Positions 8,236-15,504 of a stretch of DNA of 25,729 nt are shown here, piece after piece. Within the stretch, counting starts at the first letter, position 1; each line of letters opens with the position of its first letter. The notes below the pieces were generated by a model. The model did not search any database and had not been told where the DNA came from. It worked only from the letters and a program-made list of their open reading frames with translations. The translations under genes were made by a program, and so were the position numbers. The DNA comes from Flavobacteriales bacterium (GTDB lineage Bacteria; Bacteroidota; Bacteroidia; Flavobacteriales_D; SKUL01), in NCBI GenBank assembly GCA_007129985.1, contig SKUL01000344.1:1-25729 (forward strand). The letters are read 5' to 3'.

Positions 8236-8267
8236 AAAAAAGCCTCCTTTTCCGGAGGCTTTTTTTT
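8236..8267 (+). terminator. Rho-independent terminator of sppA
   Basis: GCCTCC (8242-8247) pairs with GGAGGC (8254-8259), flanked by six A before and eight T after, so the stem can extend by A-T pairs. Because of the A-tract it can also work in reverse. Confidence 0.92.
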
Positions 8268-8283
8268 GTGACCTTTAACAACG

Positions 8284-8307
8284 AAAAAAGCCAGCTAAAA
8301 AGCTGGC
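8284..8307 (-). terminator. Rho-independent terminator of tRNA-Glu
   Basis: On the minus strand GCCAGCT (8307-8301) pairs with AGCTGGC (8296-8290) over a four-base loop, then six T (8289-8284). It lies 12 bases after the tRNA 3' end. Confidence 0.88.
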
Positions 8308-8318
8308 TTTATGTTTAG

Positions 8319-8390
8319 TAGCCCGTAGGGGATTCGAACCCCTGCTACAAGGATGAAAACCTTGCGTCCTAACCCCTAGACGAACGGGCC
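8319..8390 (-). tRNA. tRNA-Glu (anticodon UUC)
   Basis: A complete 72-nt cloverleaf folds by eye. The acceptor stem GGCCCGT/ACGGGCT has a G1-U72 wobble, common in tRNA-Glu of this phylum. The D arm is GTCT/GGAC, the anticodon stem CAAGG/CCTTG with loop TTTTCAT, and the T arm AGGGG/CCCCT with loop TTCGAAT. The anticodon TTC is complementary to 8355-8357. The discriminator is A and CCA is not encoded, so it must be added by the CCA enzyme. It has its own promoter and terminator. It supplies Glu-tRNA, which is also the substrate class used by the GatB-containing amidotransferase encoded in this window when misacylated. Confidence 0.97.
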
Positions 8391-8400
8391 AAAGCGAGCG

Positions 8401-8431
8401 CAAAAGTAAAACAAAAAACCAATTCGCGCAA
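8401..8431 (-). promoter_or_regulatory. Promoter of tRNA-Glu
   Basis: TTG (8431-8429) and a perfect TACTTTTG (8408-8401) on the minus strand, spaced 20 bases. The box ends 11 bases before the tRNA 5' end, so the leader of the precursor would be only a few bases. It sits between the stop codon at 8449 and the tRNA. Confidence 0.72.
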
Positions 8432-8448
8432 TGTGCTTCAAAATTTTT

Positions 8449-9147
8449 TCAAGACTCGAAATTTTCCGAGTCTGTCTGGAATCGGTACCCTACTCTTTTA
8501 CCCGTTTTAAAGAAGGCACTCTGGTTGATTTGCATCATCTCCATCACAGACACTTGCTGTACTTCGTGGTATGGCGGACTATATAAATCAAAATCGAGAG
8601 TATATTGAATAGCCGTTTCAATCACCGCCTGCAATTGCTCTTTGGTAAGCTCGGCGTTCATAAAATCGTTGTACAGCAAACCCAACGGGTGCTTTCCCTG
8701 CACAAAAAAGTGTCTGTCTTTGTTCACAAACAAACGACCTATCAGGTAGCCTATATCATTGACCCTGTTTTGCCGAAAAGAATCCGCCAGAAAATTGTAG
8801 ACATGAATGGTACCGCAATAGCCCCGGTTTTCATCCTCTTTCAAGTAAGATGTTCTCCACACTTCATGCGAACCCTCAAACTGGCTCACGTTGCTATGCA
8901 TCACAAACACCAGTAAATCACCAGCAATGGTAGCTTCACACACAAAATCACCCCTTTCCACGTATTCAATCCGTACCCGCTCATCAATACTGCACACTTC
9001 CTTTTTGAGTGCATCACAATACGCTGACAACAGCTCCTTTAGTTCGGTGAAAACCTCCTTGGTTGTGGCATAGACGTCCTGCTTGAGGCAAGATTTGGTT
9101 TTAAGGGTGTGCACGATGCGCTCGTGCTGGGTTGAATTTTCGCTCAT
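8449..9147 (-). CDS. Conserved-looking hypothetical protein downstream of proS
   Basis: I do not recognise this 232-residue protein. It has no signal peptide and no membrane segment, so it is probably cytoplasmic. The N-terminal third is helical (EVFTELKELLSAYCDALKKEV). The middle looks like alternating beta strands (RIEYVERGDFVCEATIAGDLLVFVMHSNV). The last part is rich in aromatic residues (RHFFVQGKHPLGLLYNDFMN; TLDFDLYSPPYHEV). No catalytic motif or nucleotide-binding loop stands out. It starts two bases after the proS stop and must share its transcript, which makes a link to translation or simply co-transcription possible. It is well formed, with codon use like its neighbours, so I take it as a real gene. 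No function is proposed. Confidence 0.75.
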   Translation of the reverse strand: MSENSTQHERIVHTLKTKSCLKQDVYATTKEVFTELKELLSAYCDALKKEVCSIDERVRIEYVERGDFVCEATIAGDLLVFVMHSNVSQFEGSHEVWRTSYLKEDENRGYCGTIHVYNFLADSFRQNRVNDIGYLIGRLFVNKDRHFFVQGKHPLGLLYNDFMNAELTKEQLQAVIETAIQYTLDFDLYSPPYHEVQQVSVMEMMQINQSAFFKTGKRVGYRFQTDSENFES

Positions 9148-9149
9148 AA

Positions 9150-10625
9150 TCAGTAGGCTTTTGCAAAGATTACGCGACGTGCGGAGGGTTTTCCTGTCAA
9201 CACACAGTTACCCGGAGTTTCGTCGCCATCAAATGGAATGCAACGTATGGTGGCCTTGGTTTCTTGCTTGATCCGTTCCTCGGTTTCCGGGGTGCCATCC
9301 CAATGCGCCATAAGAAACCCACCCTGCTGGTCCAATACATTTTTGAAAGTATCGTAGTCATCTACCACACGGGTATTCTCCTTTCGGAACTCTAGTGCGC
9401 GCTGGTAGAGGTTACTTTGAATTTCGACCATTAGTTGGGTTGCCTGCTTCACAACCTCATCCATTTTCACAAGCGACTTTTCTCCTGTATCCCGTCGGGC
9501 CACTTCGGCAGTACCGTTTTCTAGGTCTCTCGGACCTATAGCGATACGCACGGGCACTCCTTTCATTTCGTATTCGGCAAATTTCCAACCCGGCTTGCGC
9601 TTATCGTCGTCGTCCAGTTTTACACTGAGTCCTTGTGAGCGCAGTTCGTTTGCCAGTGGTTTCATCACCTCGCGAATTGCATCCAGTTGCTCCATGTTCC
9701 TATATATAGGCACCAACACGACCTGAATGGGCGCCAGTTTTGGGGGCAGCACCAGACCTTTGTCATCAGAATGGGTCATAATCAGGGCACCCATCAATCG
9801 CGTGGACACACCCCAGGAGGTAGCCCAAACGTAGTCGGATTTGCCCTCCTGATCTACAAAAGTCACGTCAAAAGCTTTGGCAAAATTCTGCCCAAGAAAA
9901 TGTGATGTGCCCGCCTGCAATGCTTTTCCGTCCTGCATCAAGCCCTCAATACAGAGCGTATCTTCTGCCCCTGCAAAGCGCTCACTTTCTGTCTTGCGAC
10001 CTTTCACAACCGGCATGGCCATCCATTCCTCGGCAAATTGGGCGTACACATCCAACATTCTGGAGGTTTCCTCGCGCGCTTCCTTTTCGGTAGCGTGTGC
10101 CGTATGACCTTCCTGCCAAAGAAACTCTGCCGTACGGAGAAACAGCCGCGTGCGCATTTCCCAACGCACCACATTGGCCCACTGGTTAATGAGAATAGGC
10201 AAATCACGGTACGACTGTATCCAACCCCGATAGGTGTTCCAAATGATGGTTTCGGAGGTTGGACGAACAATGAGTTCCTCTTCAAGTTTGGCATCAGGGT
10301 CAACAACTACTCCTTTTCCGTCTTCACTGTTTTTTAGCCGATAATGGGTTACCACTGCGCACTCTTTGGCAAAACCCTCCACGTGCGCGGCCTCTTTGCT
10401 CAGGTAGGATTTTGGGATAAAAAGCGGGAAATACGCATTCGCATGACCTGTTGCCTTGAACATATCGTCGAGCGCACGCTGCATTTTTTCCCAGATTGCA
10501 TATCCGTGGGGCTTTATTACCATGCAACCTCGCACCGCTGAATGCTCGGCCAAATCAGCTTTTATCACCAAATCCTGGTACCATTTGGTATAATCTTCCT
10601 CACGCGATGTAATTTCTTTGCTCAT
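9150..10625 (-). CDS. proS: Prolyl-tRNA synthetase, archaeal/eukaryotic-like (type 3)
   Basis: Charges tRNA-Pro with proline. The 491-residue length and arrangement are those of the ProS form shared with archaea and eukaryotes: no editing insertion between class II motifs 2 and 3, and a C-terminal zinc-binding-like extension after the anticodon-binding domain. Motif 2 is RWEMRTRLFLRTAEFLWQEG (about residues 153-172), and motif 3 is in GVSTRLMGALIMTHSDDKG with the class II Arg. RPTSET and GTSHFLGQN line the proline and adenylate site. The anticodon domain begins near APIQVVLVPIYR. The start is ATG 10625, with MSKEITSREEDYTKWYQDL matching known N-termini. It is followed two bases later by an unknown gene and is divergent from the Trp-rich lipoprotein gene. 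Confidence 0.96.
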   Translation of the reverse strand: MSKEITSREEDYTKWYQDLVIKADLAEHSAVRGCMVIKPHGYAIWEKMQRALDDMFKATGHANAYFPLFIPKSYLSKEAAHVEGFAKECAVVTHYRLKNSEDGKGVVVDPDAKLEEELIVRPTSETIIWNTYRGWIQSYRDLPILINQWANVVRWEMRTRLFLRTAEFLWQEGHTAHATEKEAREETSRMLDVYAQFAEEWMAMPVVKGRKTESERFAGAEDTLCIEGLMQDGKALQAGTSHFLGQNFAKAFDVTFVDQEGKSDYVWATSWGVSTRLMGALIMTHSDDKGLVLPPKLAPIQVVLVPIYRNMEQLDAIREVMKPLANELRSQGLSVKLDDDDKRKPGWKFAEYEMKGVPVRIAIGPRDLENGTAEVARRDTGEKSLVKMDEVVKQATQLMVEIQSNLYQRALEFRKENTRVVDDYDTFKNVLDQQGGFLMAHWDGTPETEERIKQETKATIRCIPFDGDETPGNCVLTGKPSARRVIFAKAY

Positions 10626-10678
10626 TTCTTTGTTCTGGTATAGAATTTGTAACTATTCGGGAAGAAAAATCCGGAACT

Positions 10679-10705
10679 TTTGGAAGTCGAAATGGGTTAT
10701 CTTTG
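10679..10705 (+). promoter_or_regulatory. Promoter of the Trp-rich lipoprotein / FadL-like operon
   Basis: TATCTTTG (10698-10705) is a perfect -7 box. TTTG at 10679-10682 lies 15 bases upstream, a little closer than usual. The leader to ATG 10755 would be about 45 bases. A TTG/ATG reading frame beginning at 10680 overlaps this promoter and is therefore not the real start. Confidence 0.55.
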
Positions 10706-10754
10706 CCAGGCGACTACTTCAAGGCCGCCAAAGTTCCACAAAATTGATGAAGTT

Positions 10755-12005
10755 ATGAAGCATTTTGGAATTTACCTCAGCGTGTTACTCCTGGGAACAG
10801 CATGTGCAAACCAGGGGCAACTTGCGCAATTTGATGACGATGGAATCTACGCTCGTCCGGCAGACAGCCGTTCAGGCGGGGCTACTACGCAGGATGCCTA
10901 CCATTTCCTCGGTGAAGACCAGGGTGCTTCCGGTTCTTCAGCGGGCTACTTAGGTTCTGACCGCTCGGCCGACGGTGACATCTGGGCTGCCAACGGAGAC
11001 GATTACGTACCCGAGGCGCGCAGCATGCCCTCTGAAGACGGACGTGCTTACAGCAATTCACGCTACAACAACCCCACACACTTTAATCAGTATGCAACCG
11101 CCATGCCCGTAACCATGCGCATGGGATTCTCCAGTTTCGGAGGCCCCATGATGATGGGCGGAATGGGCATGGGAATGGGTGTTGGCATGGGCTGGGGCAT
11201 GGGCGGCTTCTATGACCCATGGTGGAACCCCTGGATGTGCTGGGACCCCTGGAACCCTTGGTTCCGCTGGCACCGCTGGCGCATGTGGGGCGGTTTTGGC
11301 ATGTGGCACACCTGGTCGCCCTGGGGCCCTTACGGTCACTGGGGCATGGGCTGGGGATACGGCATGGGATACGGCATGGGATTCCAGCACGGATACTGGG
11401 CCGGTATTAACGCCTACAACTTTAATCAGGGAATCTGGGCCGGCGACGGAGGTGGTGGAACCATCAACTCAGGACCGCGTCCTTCACTCGGTGGAAGTAG
11501 TTTCAATAACAGTACAGGTAGTGCGCCGGGTGCAGCAGGTTTTCAAGGCGCCAACAGGGGCGGTCTGGATCGCGCAGGGCAGCGCCCCAACTCTGACCAA
11601 ATAAACAGAGGCGGTGGTATTCAGCGCACACCCGACGGAACACGCGTACCCTCGCAGTCGCCTTCACGCTCTGATGGGTTCTCACGCCCTGCGCCAAGCA
11701 GAGGTACACCATCTCACCGCACTCCCCCGCCCAGCGACGGACGCAACAACTCGTTCTTCCGTGGTGGAGGAAACCGTGGTGGCGCACCAAGCACATCGCC
11801 TCCCCGCGGTGGATCTCGTAGCCCCGGAATCTCTTCTCCTTCGCCCTCACGAGGAGGAAGTCCTTCCGCTAGACCAAGTTCACCCTCGCGCAGCTTTGGC
11901 TCGCCGAGCCGTGGAGGATCTTCTCCCCGTATGTCATCTCCTAGCCCCAGCCGTGGCGGAGGAAGCATGGGTGGTGGAAGCCGAGGAGGTGGCGGACGAC
12001 GTTAA
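10755..12005 (+). CDS. Low-complexity Trp/Met/Gly-rich lipoprotein, function unknown
   Basis: A 416-residue predicted lipoprotein: lipobox LLGTAC with C17. An acidic, Ser/Gly-rich linker covers about residues 20-100. Residues 132-149 are a Met-Gly repeat (GGMGMGMGVGMGWGMGG). Residues 157-196 carry an aromatic residue at every third position: eight Trp in a row, then Phe, three Trp, Tyr and Trp, with Pro often just before the Trp. A GYGM repeat (about 200-210) follows. From about 278 to the end it is Ser/Pro/Arg/Gly-rich with repeats such as SPSPSRGG. No known catalytic domain is visible. The start is ATG 10755; the frame is open further upstream but overlaps the promoter. The FadL-like porin gene starts nine bases after its stop, so the two form an operon. 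I place it at the outer membrane or cell surface (inference). Low complexity makes assignment by homology unsafe. Confidence 0.75.
   Translation: MKHFGIYLSVLLLGTACANQGQLAQFDDDGIYARPADSRSGGATTQDAYHFLGEDQGASGSSAGYLGSDRSADGDIWAANGDDYVPEARSMPSEDGRAYSNSRYNNPTHFNQYATAMPVTMRMGFSSFGGPMMMGGMGMGMGVGMGWGMGGFYDPWWNPWMCWDPWNPWFRWHRWRMWGGFGMWHTWSPWGPYGHWGMGWGYGMGYGMGFQHGYWAGINAYNFNQGIWAGDGGGGTINSGPRPSLGGSSFNNSTGSAPGAAGFQGANRGGLDRAGQRPNSDQINRGGGIQRTPDGTRVPSQSPSRSDGFSRPAPSRGTPSHRTPPPSDGRNNSFFRGGGNRGGAPSTSPPRGGSRSPGISSPSPSRGGSPSARPSSPSRSFGSPSRGGSSPRMSSPSPSRGGGSMGGGSRGGGGRR
11223..11342 (+). repeat. (Aromatic-x-x)14 codon array inside the lipoprotein gene
   Basis: Fourteen consecutive three-residue units each begin with an aromatic codon: W157, 160, 163, 166, 169, 172, 175, 178, F181, W184, 187, 190, Y193 and W196 of the lipoprotein. 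The two residues between vary (NP, MC, DP, FR, HR, RM and so on), so the regularity is at the protein level and not a simple DNA duplication. Confidence 0.85.
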
Positions 12006-12014
12006 TCCTTCAAT

Positions 12015-13517
12015 ATGAGAGCACTCACCGTGATTTTGTGGGCAACCCTGTTGGGCTTGCCATGGGAAAGCCTTGGCCAGGGATTGGATGACGCACTGCT
12101 TTTCAGTCGTCAACAATTCCACGGCTCGGCAAGGTTCAACGCGATGGGTGGAGCCTTTACAGCACTCGGAGGAGAAATGGGCTCCATCCATGTGAACCCT
12201 GCGGGGGTAGGAGTTTTCACCCGAAATGAAGTGGGCATCACTCTTGCAACAGGTAATACAGGTATTGGGGCCGACTACTACGGCCGCAATACCTTTGCCA
12301 ATGATGGACGACTTAATGCCAACAACCTAGGGATCGTTTTTGTGAGCGAAATGAATCACCCTGAGTGGAAAAGTTTCAACGTGGGCTTCTCCTACACCCG
12401 CACCAACGACTTCAACTCAACCATGCGCTACGAAGGTACTCAGGGTGAACACAGCTTCGCGCAGCATCTGGCCAATCAGGCCAACTCATGGGGCCCCGGC
12501 GGAACGCCTTTGCCTATTAATGATCTTCCGCTTTTTGACCCTTTTCAGGTTTATCCGGCATACCAGACTTACGTCATTGACTACGACAACAACGCCGAAG
12601 AATACTACACGGCCCTAGAAACCAGCACGAGTGTAAATCAACAAGGTGAGCAAACACGCCGCGGAAGAACCAGCGAATCCATGCTTTCACTCGGAGCCAA
12701 CTACAACGACCGCATCTATTTTGGTTTTGGCTTGAAGGTGGGTACTTTGGTGCTTTTTGAGGAATTCAGACACACCGAAACTCCTGATAATCTTGACCGT
12801 ATAACTTCCCACAGCTATCGTCAGGATCTTGAGGTTAGGGGTAGCAGTTTTAGTATGTCTGGCGGCATTATCGCTCGTCCCGTAGATTTTCTTCGTTTTG
12901 GGGTCACCGTGCAAACGCCGCATTGGTACACCAACAACGAGGTATACACGACGGGTATGACTGCCAACCTCGCTGGAGCGTACGTTGCAGATGCCGGGTC
13001 TGACAGACGCTCAGCTAGCAGCCCACCATTCGACAACCGATACAATTTCCATACTCCATGGCGCTTTGGATTGGGCCTTGCCGGGGTATTCGGCCCCAAG
13101 GCGTTGCTGAGCGTAGATTATGAACACATGAATTTTGCAACTGCTCAATTTGTTCGTAACCGAAGGGCGTTCAGTAGCAATGAGTTTATTGCCGAGAACC
13201 AAGAAATTGAAACTACTTTTGGTGGTGGCCACAACATACGTTCGGGTTTTGAGTACCGCTTGCTGCCTTTTAGCTTGCGAGCAGGTTATTCCTACTTTTC
13301 AAACCCCGTAAGGGCGGAGTTCCGCAACGTAAACCGCGAAATGCACATGGCATCAGCCGGTGTTGGCTGGAGGCACAAAAAAGTTTTCATTGACGCTGGC
13401 TTCTGGTACTTATGGACACAATCTCAATTCGCACTTTATGATGCGGGGATTAACCAATCTGCGGCGCTCGATATTACGCGATACGGGGTTTCGTTTACTT
13501 TCGGATACCGCTATTAA
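12015..13517 (+). CDS. OMPP1/FadL/TodX-family outer-membrane transporter
   Basis: Predicted outer-membrane beta-barrel for uptake of hydrophobic compounds, 500 residues. A signal peptide ends near SLGQ (residue 22). The mature start has the FadL-family pattern: residues SARFNAMGGAFTALGG, then GSIHVNPAGVGVF, matching the N-terminal hatch with its conserved N-P-A-G. The rest alternates strand-like segments up to an aromatic C-terminus (GVSFTFGYRY), typical of outer-membrane barrels recognised by the BAM machinery. Bacteroidota members are often labelled hemin receptor without proof; the substrate is unknown here. It follows the Trp-rich lipoprotein gene by nine bases, suggesting the two products work at the same membrane. 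It is followed by a bidirectional terminator. The family call is sure, the substrate is not. Confidence 0.88.
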   Translation: MRALTVILWATLLGLPWESLGQGLDDALLFSRQQFHGSARFNAMGGAFTALGGEMGSIHVNPAGVGVFTRNEVGITLATGNTGIGADYYGRNTFANDGRLNANNLGIVFVSEMNHPEWKSFNVGFSYTRTNDFNSTMRYEGTQGEHSFAQHLANQANSWGPGGTPLPINDLPLFDPFQVYPAYQTYVIDYDNNAEEYYTALETSTSVNQQGEQTRRGRTSESMLSLGANYNDRIYFGFGLKVGTLVLFEEFRHTETPDNLDRITSHSYRQDLEVRGSSFSMSGGIIARPVDFLRFGVTVQTPHWYTNNEVYTTGMTANLAGAYVADAGSDRRSASSPPFDNRYNFHTPWRFGLGLAGVFGPKALLSVDYEHMNFATAQFVRNRRAFSSNEFIAENQEIETTFGGGHNIRSGFEYRLLPFSLRAGYSYFSNPVRAEFRNVNREMHMASAGVGWRHKKVFIDAGFWYLWTQSQFALYDAGINQSAALDITRYGVSFTFGYRY

Positions 13518-13566
13518 GAACATTTAAAAATTCTGAGCTCACCGGATAGCCGGTAAATCTCAAACG

Positions 13567-13597
13567 AAAAAAGGCCGGAAAAACTCCGGCCTTTCTC
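13567..13597. terminator. Bidirectional terminator between the FadL-like and zinc-ribbon genes
   Basis: AAAGGCCGGA (13570-13579) pairs with TCCGGCCTTT (13585-13594) over a five-base loop. The T-rich side serves the plus-strand gene and the A-tract (13567-13572) gives six T on the minus strand for the convergent gene ending at 13617. Confidence 0.9.
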
Positions 13598-13616
13598 TTT
13601 GCTACCACTTTCGTAG

Positions 13617-14375
13617 CTATTCGTTGTTTTCCTCGTCAATTATGGGGTCAACCAGAATTCGACCGCAGTGCTCGCACACAATAATCTTCTTGTGCATGCG
13701 AATGTCCAATTGTCTTTGGGGTGGAATTTTGTTAAAACAACCTCCACAGGCGTCACGGTCAACCGTGACCACGGCTAGTCCGTTTTTGGCATTCTCACGT
13801 ATGCGGTTGTAGGCATTCAAAAGACGGTCGTCAATGTTCTTCTCCGCTTTGGTAGCATCTGACATCAAGGACTTCTCCTCTTTCTCGGTTTCAGCTACAA
13901 TGGCATCCAACTCTGATTTCTTCAGCTCAAGATCCTTCTCACGACCCTCCAGACGCTCAGCCGACTCGGTAAGCGTTCCTTTTTTGTTCTCAATCTGAAA
14001 CTGGAACTCCTTGATATGCTTTTCGGCGAGCTGAATCTCGAGATTTTGATATTCAATCTCTTTTGAGAGAGAATCAAACTCGCGGTTGTTGCGCACTTTG
14101 CTCTGCTGATCTTCGTACTTCTTGATCAACTCTTTGCTGGTGCTGATAGCGTTCTTCTTTTCGGAAACTTTGAACTCAAGTTCTTTCATTTCCTCATCGA
14201 GTTTCTCTTTGCGGGTTCGCAATCCTTCAATCTCGTCTTCCAAATCCTCCACCTCTAGTGGCAATTCACCGCGCACAGTGCGAATGCGGTCAAGTGCTGA
14301 ATGAACTTTTTGCAATCCGTAGAGCGCCTTCAGCTTCTGCTCTACTACGTTATCTGATTTTGTTGCGTTTGCCAT
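13617..14375 (-). CDS. Coiled-coil C4 zinc-ribbon protein (DUF164 family)
   Basis: 252 residues: a long predicted coiled coil (about 40-180, rich in Glu and Lys heptads, containing VRNNREFDSLSKEIE, the family's conserved stretch) followed by a C-terminal zinc ribbon with C210-x2-C213 and C234-x2-C237. Members in other phyla include FlgZ/HP0958 of Helicobacter, which binds RpoN and flagellin mRNA, but this lineage normally lacks flagella, so that role should not be transferred. A part in nucleic-acid or protein binding is plausible. It lies three bases after the NIF3-family gene stop, and this pairing is common in Bacteroidota, so the two probably act together or at least are co-expressed. The start is ATG 14375. 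Confidence 0.88.
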   Translation of the reverse strand: MANATKSDNVVEQKLKALYGLQKVHSALDRIRTVRGELPLEVEDLEDEIEGLRTRKEKLDEEMKELEFKVSEKKNAISTSKELIKKYEDQQSKVRNNREFDSLSKEIEYQNLEIQLAEKHIKEFQFQIENKKGTLTESAERLEGREKDLELKKSELDAIVAETEKEEKSLMSDATKAEKNIDDRLLNAYNRIRENAKNGLAVVTVDRDACGGCFNKIPPQRQLDIRMHKKIIVCEHCGRILVDPIIDEENNE

Positions 14376-14378
14376 CGA

Positions 14379-15473
14379 TCAAAAGTAGTTAATGGGATTT
14401 GTTACTTCCTGGGTAAAATGGACGGCAAAGGTAGGAAATTTCTCCCTCAAAAACGCTCCTATCAAGTCAATCGTAAATTGCTCACTTTCATAATGTCCGA
14501 TGTCAGTAATCACAATTTTTCCTTCTGCATCAAAAAATTCGTGGTATTTAAAGTCGGATGTAACGAACACATCTGCTTTAGAGGCTATGGCGTCGCGCAA
14601 GAGAAAGCTACCTGAACCTCCGCAAAGCGCAACCCTCTTTACCTTCCTGTTGAGAAGCGCTGTATGACGCACACAACCACATCCAAAACGCTCTTTGAGC
14701 ATGGTGAGAAAGGCCTTTTCATCCAATCCATCAGGAAGATTACCTACCATTCCGGCTCCACGCGTTTGGTCGGCGTTCTGCAGGGCGTAAATCTCGTGCG
14801 CAACCTCTTCGTATGGATGCGATTCGACCATGGCTCGCAATATAGAACGCTCTCGCTCTGCGGGATAAATGACGCTGATGTGCACCTCATCCGCATAGGA
14901 ACGCTCCCTGTGCTCTCCGGCGGTGGGATTGCTGCCCTCTAGCGGCCTGAAAGTACCTGTTCCGTTTATGTTGAAGGAGCACTCGTCGTAATTACCGATA
15001 TGCCCTGCTCCACCGGCAAACAAAGCATCGCGCACTTTGTCAGCACCTTTGCGCGGAACATACACCACCAATTGCCTGAGGTGGGCTGGCATGGGTCGCA
15101 GAATTTCCCGATTCACAAGACCAAGCTTATCCGCGATGCGGTTGTTTACGCCGTAATCCACGTTATCGAGGTTGGTATGAACGGCATAGAGCGCTACGCC
15201 ACCCCGGATAGCCTTGAGTACCGTGCGCTCCACATAGTTTGCCCCGGTGAGACTCTTCAAACCCCGAAACACAATTGGGTGGTGCGATACAATCATATTA
15301 CAGCCGCGGCGCAAGGCTTCATCCACCACCGCCTCAGTACAATCCAGCGACACCAAGACCCCGCTTACGGGCTCGGAAGCATCGCCCGTAATCATGCCCG
15401 CGTTGTCATAAGACTCCTGAAGCGCAGGAGGCGCCCATTTTTCCAATTCTTTGATTACATCACCTATGGTCAT
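14379..15473 (-). CDS. NIF3/YbgI-family dinuclear metal protein with internal CutA1-like domain
   Basis: A member of the DUF34/NIF3 family, toroidal proteins binding two metal ions; sometimes called GTP cyclohydrolase 1 type 2, though its real role is unsettled. From ATG 15473 it is 364 residues. Metal ligands visible are H64-H65 (VSHHPIVF), D103 (HTNLDNVD), and H327 with E331 (GHYESEQF). The N-terminal LQESYDNAGMITG is a family signature. Between the two halves, about residues 125-235, is an inserted ferredoxin-like domain (LRQLVVYVPRKGADKVRDAL and SHPYEEVAHEIYAL), the CutA1/PII-like insert found in the longer YqfO forms. An in-frame GTG at 15485 would add four residues; the ATG fits family N-termini better. 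It is divergent from lpxK, with only 31 bases between starts. Confidence 0.9.
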   Translation of the reverse strand: MTIGDVIKELEKWAPPALQESYDNAGMITGDASEPVSGVLVSLDCTEAVVDEALRRGCNMIVSHHPIVFRGLKSLTGANYVERTVLKAIRGGVALYAVHTNLDNVDYGVNNRIADKLGLVNREILRPMPAHLRQLVVYVPRKGADKVRDALFAGGAGHIGNYDECSFNINGTGTFRPLEGSNPTAGEHRERSYADEVHISVIYPAERERSILRAMVESHPYEEVAHEIYALQNADQTRGAGMVGNLPDGLDEKAFLTMLKERFGCGCVRHTALLNRKVKRVALCGGSGSFLLRDAIASKADVFVTSDFKYHEFFDAEGKIVITDIGHYESEQFTIDLIGAFLREKFPTFAVHFTQEVTNPINYF

Positions 15474-15492
15474 TTCCCTTTTCACGAGTTTG

Positions 15493-15500
15493 TATTTTTA
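15493..15500 (+). promoter_or_regulatory. Possible -7 box before lpxK
   Basis: TATTTTTA, one mismatch from TAnnTTTG, ends four bases before the lpxK ATG. No -33 TTG is seen at the right distance. If used, the message would be leaderless. Weak. Confidence 0.25.
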
Positions 15501-15504
15501 GCCG

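Noticed and set aside
11058..11390. His/Ala/Pro-rich minus-strand frame opposite the Trp-rich lipoprotein
   Set aside because: It is a by-product of the repetitive Met/Trp/Gly codons on the coding strand; no promoter or family features. The other frames over this gene are similar shadows.
13541..13554. Small hairpin ACCGG/CCGGT after the FadL-like gene
   Set aside because: Only five pairs and no T-tract; the real terminator follows at 13567-13597.
13617..15473. Flagellar regulator role for the zinc-ribbon protein
   Set aside because: The FlgZ-like role is known for flagellated Campylobacterota; nothing flagellar is in this window and Bacteroidota normally lack flagella.
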